In this document: in pieces, positions 1-8,603 of the stretch | Position numbering within the stretch: position 1 is the first letter of the stretch | Layout of the letters: the number at the start of each line of letters is the position of its first letter | Assembly: GCA_004123355.1 (NCBI GenBank) | Contig: SCHM01000002.1 | Location: 806,001 to 870,000 of the forward strand | Length of the DNA: 64,000 bases | Source of the DNA: Amphirosellinia nigrospora | Lineage: Eukaryota; Ascomycota; Sordariomycetes; Xylariales; Xylariaceae | Direction: 5' to 3' | Notes under the pieces: generated by a model | Told to the model about the DNA's origin: nothing | The model's input: the letters and a program-made list of their open reading frames with translations, nothing else | Database searches by the model: none | Program-made: the position numbers and the translations under genes

Positions 1-374
1 TTAGCAACTAGGTTGGATTTTGGGTGGTCTCATACATATTCGTCTATTATACCCAAGCGCTTTTGACAGTCAGGGCGGATTCAGCGGTTTATCATTGAGG
101 GGAGGGTGTGTGCGCAGGAAAGGAAACCAGAATGGGAAAACCTGCCGCTTCTACAATGTGGCGTACGATTACGACGTGAACGCTTTGTAATGCGACATTG
201 ATAGAGAGATATATAAAATCAACATCGCCGTGTGATTCATCACGATGAAGCAGACCTCTTCTCTGATTACATGATGAAAATAATAGGTTCTTAAGCGTAC
301 CTAGGTACATTAGGGGTATCCACGAATCAAAATAACACACCAAAGAATAGGTTCTATTGGGCACAAGCCAGCAT
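1..374. other. Intergenic stretch at the window edge
   Basis: No coding signal is seen on either strand. It lies downstream of the polymerase gene and probably holds its 3' UTR and terminator. One palindromic ACCTAGGT octamer, a type of sequence that recurs in the intergenic DNA of this window, lies at about 299-306. Confidence 0.5.
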
Positions 375-2446
375 TCATTCATCCATGGCATGGAATCGCT
401 CATGTGCTGACACGGCGAAGGTAGGGAGCATGTGTCCGCAAATGTGACATCGCTGCGAGTCCGACTCCTCTTGTTCATCCCAGATGTCATCGTCATCTCC
501 TTCGTCCACAAGCGGGCTGTTGTGCTTCACCGCGACTTCATCGTCATATTCCATATCCTCCTCTTTCATAACGAGATCGCGATGTACATCTTCACCAACC
601 CAATCCCCCACCCCATCATCGACGGTAGGAATTTCTGGTGCGGGTATCGGGGACGTATCGTACACAGTCCACTCACGCAACTTGTCTTCCTGTGTCCGAA
701 ACATCCGTCCAATGTCTCGTCCGGGCGCCGGTACGCTGGACGCCTCGTTGGCGACTATGACCATGTTCGTCACGCAGATATTCAGCAGCGCCAGGTTCCA
801 CCCGCCGTTTCGCTCGGGGTGGAGACGCCGGAAGAGAGGGAGGAGGGATTCCGTCACCAGACGCTCGGCAAGTTCTTCACAGGAGGGTGGGAATTGGAAG
901 ACGAAACCGGGCAACGCCACGCTGCGCGATGAACGGCTGAAGTTGGGAACTTCCATTGCGCTGCTACTTGTGCCGGATGGAGGCAAGGTTGATTTGGGTT
1001 TTGTTCGTGTGGAGAGACGCAATGTTTTTGGATATGCGAGCCAGCGCGGTGCGGCAGTCGAGGCTTGTGGATCTGCTGCAGTAGACATAGCTCTCTGAGC
1101 GGCGGCACCACTCGCGGCGCTAAGATCGGCCTCCGTGAGATCGACGCGCATGCGCCGAATCAGCGAGGTCGCGAGAGTGCCTAGCTCGCGCACGACTTCC
1201 GCCGGTGTCTGTAGCGGTCGAGACATGTACGTGTCCTCGATGGAGATCTGCGTCGGCACGTCGCTCGCCTCCTTCACCTCGGAGGGATCCACGCCGTGCA
1301 GGAAGTTCCAGACCTTCTCGCTGCTGCCGCGCTCTGCGCCCGGCCGGTCGAGGATCTGCTCTAGGAGATCGGCCGACATGCCTGGGTACGTCCTGGCTTC
1401 GCCGACTGTCAGGTTGGTGCTCTCGCGATCGCGGCGCACGGTCGGTCGTGAGAGGATATACTCTTCTATCAACTGCGCGATCCGCGAGCCGATCCCGGGG
1501 ACCTTGCGGTGTGGGCATCCATGAAAGCCCGAACCGCATCATCACCCTTTGTTACGAGGAGCGTCGTTTGGTTGTTGGGCTTGTTGACGCTGCCGGCGAG
1601 CTTCGCAAGGAGCTTGTTCGTTGAAACCCCGCCACTCGAGGTATATCCAAAATCCTCGTCGAGTTTGTGACGGAGGTATCCGGCGAGGTGGGAAGCGAGC
1701 ATCAGACGGACGCAAAGCGGATTACTGACGTCTACTTCGATAACCTTGTTCGGCGACTGCACGCAGCCCGAGAACCCCGACCCGTCGAACGCGAACCCTT
1801 TCACCGGGTCGCTACGATCGAGGTGGAAGAACGAGTCGCCGAGCGCGTGCGTGTTCAGCGTCTCCTGGTTATACGCCACGACGTCGGTGACGTCGAGGAA
1901 GACCTCGTCGAGCCCCAGCCGTTCGACGCGGTGGTTCCACGAGTGCGCGCGCAAGAACGCCCATAGCTTCTTCGAGACGTCGCGGAACCGGGTGAGGTCT
2001 TCGCCGTTCATGAGGATCAGGTCCGGACAGATCCGCTGCGCCTCGGATATTAGCATCAGTTTTTTCACGCCGCGCGCGCGCGCCACGTAGTTGCATGTTG
2101 CGAGGATGCTCTTCTTTTATCCCCAGCGGCTGGGATTTCAGAGATGGGTTCTCGTTCTCAAAGACGCTTGCATAGAAGCAGTCGTAGTCCTAATAAGTTT
2201 GAATGTGTTATTATTTTGTAGTTAATTATGGTAGTATCAAGTATGTAGATATCTGAACAGGCGTGATAGACGAAAATAAAATAAACATTGGAATTTGCGA
2301 CACAAGGGATGATGCAGGGGGAATGTTTTCATCCACGCCGTCAAAGAGACTGTGCCACGTACAAAATGCAAGATAACGCGTTCATCGTTTCGTGTTGGAA
2401 TCTTGATGGATTTCGCAATGCCGGGTGTCAAGCTTGCAGTCTTCAT
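375..2446 (-). CDS. Y-family translesion DNA polymerase, Pol iota-like
   Basis: This is a nuclear error-prone polymerase that copies past damaged bases. Exon 1 (2363-2446) ends in RVILHF and exon 2 (375-2189) opens with DYDCFYASV, the first catalytic carboxylate motif. The intron (2190-2362) begins GTACGT and ends TTATTAG. Further on are NYVARARGVKK and the second catalytic motif LGLDEVFLDVTD, then a helix-hairpin-helix-like PGIGSRIAQLI. The C-terminus (about residues 610-632) has a CHICG...H...H pattern, a UBZ-type ubiquitin-binding zinc finger known from Pol eta/iota proteins. Two frame breaks are visible: an apparent extra A in the A-run near 2115-2118 and a one-base loss near 1510. Together they cancel and give about 632 aa. 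The N-terminal sequence resembles fungal Pol iota more than Pol eta or DinB, but the paralogue assignment is by memory of the family. A transposable element lies 208 bp upstream of the start. Confidence 0.85.
2190..2362 (-). other. Intron 1 of the Y-family polymerase gene
   Basis: The donor GTACGT directly follows codon HF of exon 1 and the acceptor TTATTAG directly precedes the catalytic DYD codons. The junction is in phase 0. The intron is 173 nt, longer than most introns in this window. Confidence 0.75.
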
Positions 2447-2654
2447 CTTGTTCCATGATCATGATGCAAAAATAGCCGATCGCAGTAGGTGGACCAGCCC
2501 ACCGAACGATGCCGCTTCAAGCAAGCCAAACGTTCCAGAATCCTAAAAATTGCTTCTTCATTCCTCTTATTACTGTTCTAGCTCGTGGTTGAGCGATTGC
2601 GCGTCGTATGATGAGGGTGACGATCTCGGAAGTCCCGATTAAGGACAGTGTATA

Positions 2655-2738
2655 CACTAGTTTCCAATCGAAATGTCGCGCCCCACCCACACTTTCTGTG
2701 GTGTGTGTGTCATTTTGGGAAACACATCGACAATAGCA
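2655..2738 (+). repeat. Left terminal inverted repeat
   Basis: It matches the reverse complement of 4131-4216 almost base for base, including CACTAGTTTCCAATCG at the outer end and CAATAGC at the inner end. Differences are a shorter GT run and a few substitutions near the inner end. Confidence 0.95.
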
Positions 2739-2795
2739 TTTTTTTTTGTAAATCAACACAATTAGTATTTAATCATTTAAAAATACGTTTTCTAG

Positions 2796-2925
2796 CTCGG
2801 AATAGCGATTCTTGTATATCTAGAACTTTTATAGCCCTCGAAAACAGCGTTTTTGGTACTTATACCCTCGAAACAGCGTATTTTATGCTAACAGCCTCAA
2901 AACAGCGTTTCTACGCCCTCAGAGC
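2796..2925 (+). repeat. Degenerate subterminal repeats, core AACAGCGTTT
   Basis: CTCGAAAACAGCG starts at 2837, CTCGAAACAGCG at 2867 and CTCAAAACAGCG at 2896, a period of about 30 bp. A weaker copy, CTCGGAATAGCG, lies at 2796. The core resembles the inner edge of the terminal repeat (CAATAGCG followed by T). Subterminal repeats of this kind often bind transposase in DNA transposons; that role here is inference. Confidence 0.6.
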
Positions 2926-2970
2926 CTACGAAGCCCTTGAACACGCGTTTTACGTGCCTTCGTAGCCCTT

Positions 2971-3545
2971 ACAGACCTACGAACACACACGCAGACCTCT
3001 ACAGACCTACGAACACGCGCGCAGACCTACGCAGACCTACGAACACCTACGCAGACTTCTACAGACCTCCGAACACGCGCGCAAACCTACGCAGACCTAC
3101 GCGCACAGAGTGGCAGAGGGTCTGGCGAAGGGGCTGTTGATCTAGCCACATAGGCCTACGCGTACGGGGTGGCAGAGGGTCTGGCGAAGGGTCTGGCGAT
3201 CTAGCCACACAGACCTACGCAGACCTACGCAGACCTACGCAGACCTACGCAGACCTCTACAGACCTACGAACACACACGCAGACCTCTATAGACCTACGA
3301 GTGCCTACGCAGACCTACGCAGACCTACGCGTACAGAGTGGCAGAGGGTCTGGCGAAGGGTCTGGCGATCTAGCTACACAGACCTACGCAGACCTACGCA
3401 GACCTCTACAGACCTACGAACACACACGCAGACCTCTACAGACCTACGAGTGCCTACGCAGACCTACGTAGACCTACGAAGACCTACGCAGACCTCTACA
3501 GACCTACGAACACACGCGGAGACCTCTACAGACCTACGCGTACGA
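2971..3545 (+). repeat. Left internal array of 10-bp units, core GCAGACCTAC
   Basis: Runs of ACGCAGACCT alternate with variant units such as ACAGACCTACGAACAC. A longer composite block containing GTGGCAGAGGGTCTGGCG and GATCTAGCCACA recurs about three times (near 3110, 3165 and 3338). Open reading through this region gives only RPTNTRADL-like low-complexity peptides, which I do not call as protein. Confidence 0.9.
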
Positions 3546-3554
3546 GGCTGTCAA

Positions 3555-3639
3555 CCTAGCCCCGCGTAAACCCCGCGCACGGGCCAATACGCACAGACCA
3601 GTCCTTTTTTAGTACGCATAGGGTCTACGCGGGGCTAGG
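3555..3639. repeat. Central inverted repeat of the fold-back element
   Basis: CCTAGCCCCGCGTA at 3555-3568 is the exact reverse complement of TACGCGGGGCTAGG at 3626-3639, with a 57-bp loop between. It marks the point where the flanking array switches orientation. Confidence 0.9.
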
Positions 3640-3967
3640 TCTGCGTAGGCGCTCGTAGGTCTGCGTAGGTCTACGTAGGTCTGCGCGCGTGTTCGGAGGT
3701 CTATAGAGGTCTGCGCGCGTGTTCGGAGGTCTGTAGAGGTCTGCGCGTATGTTCGTAGGTCTGTAGAGGTCTGCGTAGGTCTGCGTAGGTCTGTGTGGCT
3801 AGACCGCCAGACCCTTCGCCAGACCTTCTGCCACTCTGTACGCGTAGGTCTGCGTAGGTTTGCGTGGGCGCTCGTAGGTCTATAGAAGTTTGCGTAGGTG
3901 TTCGTAGGTCTACGTAGGTCTGCGCGCGTGTTCGTAGGTCTGTAGAGGTCTGCGCGTATGTTCGTAA
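3638..3967 (-). repeat. Right internal array, same unit in reverse orientation
   Basis: The unit here reads GTAGGTCTGC on the plus strand, the reverse complement of the left array. The composite block reappears inverted at about 3789-3845 (TGTGGCTAGACCGCCAGACC and following). The array is shorter than its partner, so the arms are not perfectly matched in length. Confidence 0.9.
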
Positions 3968-4130
3968 GTTTATATATATACGTTTAAAATAACGTAATAT
4001 AGTAATTTATTCTTCGAATATAATATATATAAAATAAAACTTATTTCTTTAAATAGGTAGTAAAAAGAGCTTTATTTTAATATATTATATTTGTTTTTAG
4101 GATTATTATTTGTTCAATAATGTTAAAAAA

Positions 4131-4216
4131 CGCTATTGTCGTTATGTTTCCTAAAATGACACACACACACCACAGAAAGTGTGGGTGGGGCGCGACATTT
4201 CGATTGGAAACTAGTG
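4131..4216 (-). repeat. Right terminal inverted repeat
   Basis: It is the reverse complement of the left terminal repeat. The outer end is GGAAACTAGTG, followed by the TA duplication. Confidence 0.95.
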
Positions 4217-4218
4217 TA

Positions 4219-5612
4219 ATAATGGGCACTGTGGGGTGCTTTACTCTACAGGTTTATTTTTATCCCATTTATGATTAAGGCAGCTAAGGTTAGTACTGTT
4301 CCCGCTCCGCATCGTGAATTCCTTTTAGGCCTATGCTTTTTGCCCTTCAGAGTTAGCGACGACATTGGTAAGGCAACGAAGATTGTTTGCATTATACCAC
4401 TGAATTTAGCTTCGGTTTTGCCAGGTTTGTTTACAAGTGCGTGGAACAATGAGTCTGCGGTATTACGCCGAGCCGGGCGTTGTTGGTGCTGAGACTGAGA
4501 CCTTTCTACATGCCGGCAGGCAAGGGAAGGGAGCTGGCAAGTTTGCCAAGCTACTAACAATCAATCATCTACATAGTGGACTGAAACGTCTTCGAGCTGA
4601 GAAGAACACCAATATAGTAGTAGAGCTACCATCTCAATACGTGTAAAATTGAATCCCTCGTTCCGCTTGTCAGACTGCTAACATTCCATCGTGTCATTTT
4701 CGCCCAGGCTAGGAACCGAATCGGCTCCGAGTCAGCCGCTTTTCGCTGAGGCGAACAGCTGAGAGGTCAGCCGGCCAGTCATGGAATTGGATGGATATGA
4801 TCCGTAATAGCCTCTCGATTGATACCAACATGTCCGGGTCAATATCCGCTTACACAAGGTGTTCCTTAGCTTGTCGTAGCTTACGGTGAAGCACCAACGC
4901 CTAACCGCTTTTCTTGAGTGCGGGGAATCTGGGAGGAATAGACGCCATAAGAGCGAGCCTTGAAGAACATACACATACACACGCGGTCGGGCATGTTGGC
5001 CGACGTCGCCATACCCACCATTGGCTGCGATGGACCAGGGGTTGCGCATCATGGCCAGGATCAGTCGGCGCTTGCGCCTTTCAGTCGCATCCCTTCTACG
5101 CCGCTGTCACCTTTTTATAGCCAACCAACATTTGGCCCACTCCCACGGCTTCGCTGTATACATCTCTCAAGTTCTTAATCCCCCATGTTTTTGTCTCAGT
5201 ACTCGAAGCCAGCCCAATCCCAGGCGGCGTTCCCAATATTTCCTTCCTTTTTTCTACTAGATGCTCTCTGCTCCTCACACCCACGGTTTGCATTAGCGCT
5301 ATCCCCCCAAGCGCTCGACTCACTTAAGACTTGCTCTCCCCTCGTTATTCATCGTCACATCGCTCATCGTCTGAATAATATTATATACCCACCTCCTCCT
5401 TTTACCAACGGTTGTTCGTTCCTGCCTTACTATAATTGCGTTTTCGCCTTGAGTCCCCGGTCTTAGTTGGCTGGGAGCTTACTTGGGTCTTGGTCCGTTT
5501 GGTGGTACGGAATAGGCGGATTCTCAAACTATACCAGCGTTCTATACGCAAATCGACCCCCGATTGTCTTTTAGCCCGTCAATACTCACAAGGTGGTTAC
5601 CAAATCGGCAAC
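4219..5612. other. Intergenic and 5' leader region
   Basis: No convincing gene. Short open frames on both strands lack family resemblance. Pyrimidine-rich tracts at about 5190-5420 look like the leader and promoter of the downstream gene, and a TTATATA lies near 5381. Confidence 0.4.
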
Positions 5613-7016
5613 ATGCCAGGGCCGATCAACTCAAGGAGACCTAGGTTGTCTCTTCAGACGAAGCCCATACATCACGGACAAGGCATCCGATCTAGAAGCT
5701 TCTTTGACCATGCGGATCCAAAGTCACCTACGGCGTTCAATACGCTGTCAAATGTCTATACTACCGCTATCGAGAGATCGACTCCTACTCAAAGTACTCC
5801 TCTCACGGCGATAAAACTACATCACCCTCTTAAGCTTCAAACTGATGTGAAGACACTTCGAGGTCATGAACAAAAGGCCCAAATATCATTCGCTACTCTA
5901 CCAGATAGTCCCTTAACTCCAACCGTAGCCTCTCCAACTCGGCCAATAGAAATCGTGTATCCGAGCACGATGACGCCGACTCCGCCGTTATCAGCTGGGG
6001 CGGTCGACCCGGGCCGAACCATGTTTACCTTCAATCCCATGGATATGGATCGCCAGGCGGCACCATTGTCACCAATCCAGAATCGCCGCCGTGTCAGTTT
6101 TGCCGACGTTAATCCTTCCACCAAAGCACCATATAGCCGCAACAGGTCACTTCATAGCATACTGCGCAATTCTCCCTTACAGTTATCAAGCGCAATGTCT
6201 CCCAGCTCGCCAAAGAGACTATCAGCCCGGCGTCAAAAGAAAACAGCAAGACGAGTAGGATACGAGTCGCCATTGACGAGAACTATTACCACTGAAAAGT
6301 ATACCAAGTCGCACATCGACTTGCTGGCCGAGGACGCTTCACCATACACGCCATCTCCGATACCGGAAGATATTGACATCGATCTCGCTCTGGCTTATTC
6401 TGGAGATGAAATTAAGGATGGTGGCCAAACCCCGGGTCCATTCGAAGAAATGAGGAGACAAATGACGGGCCTTGCTACAGAGACACTCATCTCCACCCCA
6501 AGACCAAATGGAATCCGTAAGCGAAAAACCAAGGAAAAGAAGCGGAACTGGGTTTGGACAATTGGGAAAGAGGATGACGAGAGTGAGGGTGGAGCACTCG
6601 CAGCTCTCCGTGCTGCGGCTGGAGAGCCATCTACTCCCAAAGTTACTACTACTTCAACACCATCCGAGCTTATCCAGTGGAACATGGCAAATATGGCAGA
6701 GCCTATGACGGCTATCGAGGCCGGCGTGGAACGAGATGAATCTGAATCGGAGACACTAGTAGGAAGCGACCAAGATGACATGGACATTGATATGTCGCAA
6801 ACTAGCAACTTTCACTCGGCTAGGGCCGCAACCCCATATAACGTAGATATTGACCCGAGCACACCGACGGCAACCCCTGACTCAGTGTCGACAGAGTCAA
6901 CTCCAGCTAAGAGACAGCATCTCGACTTTAAAAACATAACTCAGTCCGAGAATAACACTCGGGGAGATACGCCTATTCCGCCGGATCTTGTCGAGGATTC
7001 GTACGAAACACAATGA
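5613..7016 (+). CDS. Disordered Ser/Thr-Pro-rich fungal protein with RVSF motif
   Basis: The protein is 467 aa from the ATG at 5613. An upstream in-frame ATG at 5436 would add 59 residues unlike the rest. I do not recognise a domain. It is rich in Ser, Thr and Pro, with many TP and SP sites of proline-directed kinase type. Near residue 165 it has RRRVSFADVNP, whose basic-RVSF pattern fits the docking motif for protein phosphatase 1. Other blocks that look conserved are YSRNRSLHSILRNSP, the basic RRQKKTARRVGY, TITTEKYTKSHIDLL and NWVWTIGKED (about residues 315-325). The C-terminal half is acidic. It is intact in one exon. Its upstream region is shared with the divergent polymerase gene and contains the fold-back element. 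A phosphatase-linked regulatory role is inference only. Confidence 0.7.
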   Translation: MPGPINSRRPRLSLQTKPIHHGQGIRSRSFFDHADPKSPTAFNTLSNVYTTAIERSTPTQSTPLTAIKLHHPLKLQTDVKTLRGHEQKAQISFATLPDSPLTPTVASPTRPIEIVYPSTMTPTPPLSAGAVDPGRTMFTFNPMDMDRQAAPLSPIQNRRRVSFADVNPSTKAPYSRNRSLHSILRNSPLQLSSAMSPSSPKRLSARRQKKTARRVGYESPLTRTITTEKYTKSHIDLLAEDASPYTPSPIPEDIDIDLALAYSGDEIKDGGQTPGPFEEMRRQMTGLATETLISTPRPNGIRKRKTKEKKRNWVWTIGKEDDESEGGALAALRAAAGEPSTPKVTTTSTPSELIQWNMANMAEPMTAIEAGVERDESESETLVGSDQDDMDIDMSQTSNFHSARAATPYNVDIDPSTPTATPDSVSTESTPAKRQHLDFKNITQSENNTRGDTPIPPDLVEDSYETQ

Positions 7017-8603
7017 CACAATCACGGCCGATTGCATATGCCGTCGTACCGTACACAGCACAGAGCGTAGAACTCAGTACCATGGGCAAGGGAGTTCAGC
7101 GTTGTGGGTTTTACACATATATCGGCCTCAAGGCCGAAAAGAATAGGCTACATTGCCATTGCCATTGCCATTGTAAGTTGGTTTTTTGTAGTGAGATTTT
7201 AATCTGGCAAGGGACGGGCGCCTCTAGGCCGAATCCCGTTGCGATTAATGCCGGGCATTGATTTTTAACACATGTATTTTTTTTCGGAGATTTCTATCGC
7301 TGTTTTATCTAGTATATGTTTGAATGAGATCACGATGAATATGAACAGGTTTTATTTTTTGGAAAATTCTGTGTTCAATATAGATTATTCGTGTTATGAG
7401 GAAAGGGGCTGTACCTGTCAATCGTCCCGCATTGTACCTATGCAGCTTGACAGCAGCCAAAGATACTTTCTCGGCCAATTACTTCCAGCATGGCATCTTG
7501 GCACGAGAGACCGACATATTTAGCTTTATAAGATTCCCCATATTAACTTTAAAAAACCAGGACCCCCTCAGAACTCTTGAACTGCTATTAGTCCAGACAA
7601 GATAAAGGAGGTCGAACGAAATCACAAGCTTGCGGGAAAATCCGATTAGCGAAGGATGCCAAGGATTATGATATCGACTATGCGGTGGAAGATCAAGGCG
7701 TGAAAGTATACTAAACAATGGGAAGTAGTGCAACCAGACACAAAGCTGAAAAGTACCTAGTTATTTCGTAGATCTCGATGACGCAAGTGATTCTGGGACA
7801 GCTCCCCTCTTCTCAACATCCTAAGAACACAAAACAGGACTAAAAAAACTTAGAAATAAATAAAAAATACAGCTCGCCGGTCAGTAAATTTACAGAAAAT
7901 TATATTTCTAACCATTTGGATATCAAAGCAATTACCATCTTCAGATCTTTACTGTAGTAATCCTACCAACAGGCCCCTCCAGAGGTATTGAAATAAGTGT
8001 TGCATGCAGTGTACAAGGGGTAGGAAAGACCCCCCTGGAATGTTCAAACCCCACCACCCTTAGCTAGGTTCTTTCAATTCGGTGCCACTGACGTCATGGA
8101 CACATAAAGTCATACCATCCATCCGCAAGCTATCGTGACACGCTTCCTACTTTATAACGCCTGGACCATGCACAAAGACGAAAATCATTCAGCTATGATG
8201 CAAGGCTGTCCCGAACCAAGTGTGATACTAGTCCAATAGTCTCGCTTATCTATCCCTCGAATAACAGGTTAAGGTAGGACCGCATCATAACCTCACCATT
8301 AGACTACTACCTATCTAGTGCCCAGGTGTAGACCCAGATACCGAGATACCGTACCTAGAAATTGAATAAACCTGACATCTCCCCCCCCTTACATCTCTTT
8401 TATCATCTCTCGATTCGAGTCTTGGGATATCTGACATTGTCCAGCGTGGACATTACCGATACATCTAACAAATCCCATAAGGACGGGCTGCCAGAGGTCT
8501 CATAAATACATACTCTTCCTCTGAACTCAGCAATTCCCGATCATCTCGCCTGAGCTATCGGACCGCTTGAATTAATTATACATATGAGCTCATACTTTTA
8601 GCC
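7017..8603. other. Intergenic region
   Basis: No gene recognised. It contains three ATTGCC hexamers in tandem at about 7152-7170 in the 3' region of the preceding gene. The rest is AT-rich DNA with TACCTAG-type short motifs, leading into the promoter of the SMP/C2 gene. Confidence 0.4.

Larger units (their letters stand above)
2655..4216. mobile_element. Non-autonomous fold-back DNA transposon, TA target site
   Basis: The element is 1,562 bp and starts CACTAGTTTCC and ends GGAAACTAGTG. It is flanked on both sides by TA (2653-2654 and 4217-4218), the target duplication expected of Tc1/mariner-type transposition. Terminal inverted repeats are about 85 bp and about 95% alike, differing mainly by two bases in a GT run. 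No transposase is encoded. Inside the left end are three to four degenerate repeats with an AACAGCGTTT core. Then come two long arrays of a roughly 10-bp unit (core GCAGACCTAC), in plus orientation at 2971-3545 and in minus orientation at 3638-3967. The arrays surround a 14-bp inverted repeat. An AT-rich stretch (3968-4130) precedes the right terminal repeat. The whole could fold into a long hairpin. The superfamily call rests only on the TA duplication and the CACT-type end. Confidence 0.85.

Noticed and set aside
2937-3140. Open frame with RPTNTRADL-type repeats inside the fold-back element
   Set aside because: It is simply the translation of the 10-bp DNA repeat. Unit length is not a multiple of three, the frame has no conserved context and it ends at random.
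5436-5612. 59-residue N-terminal extension of the disordered protein
   Set aside because: The region is pyrimidine-rich leader-like DNA. MPGPINSRRPR at 5613 looks like the natural start.
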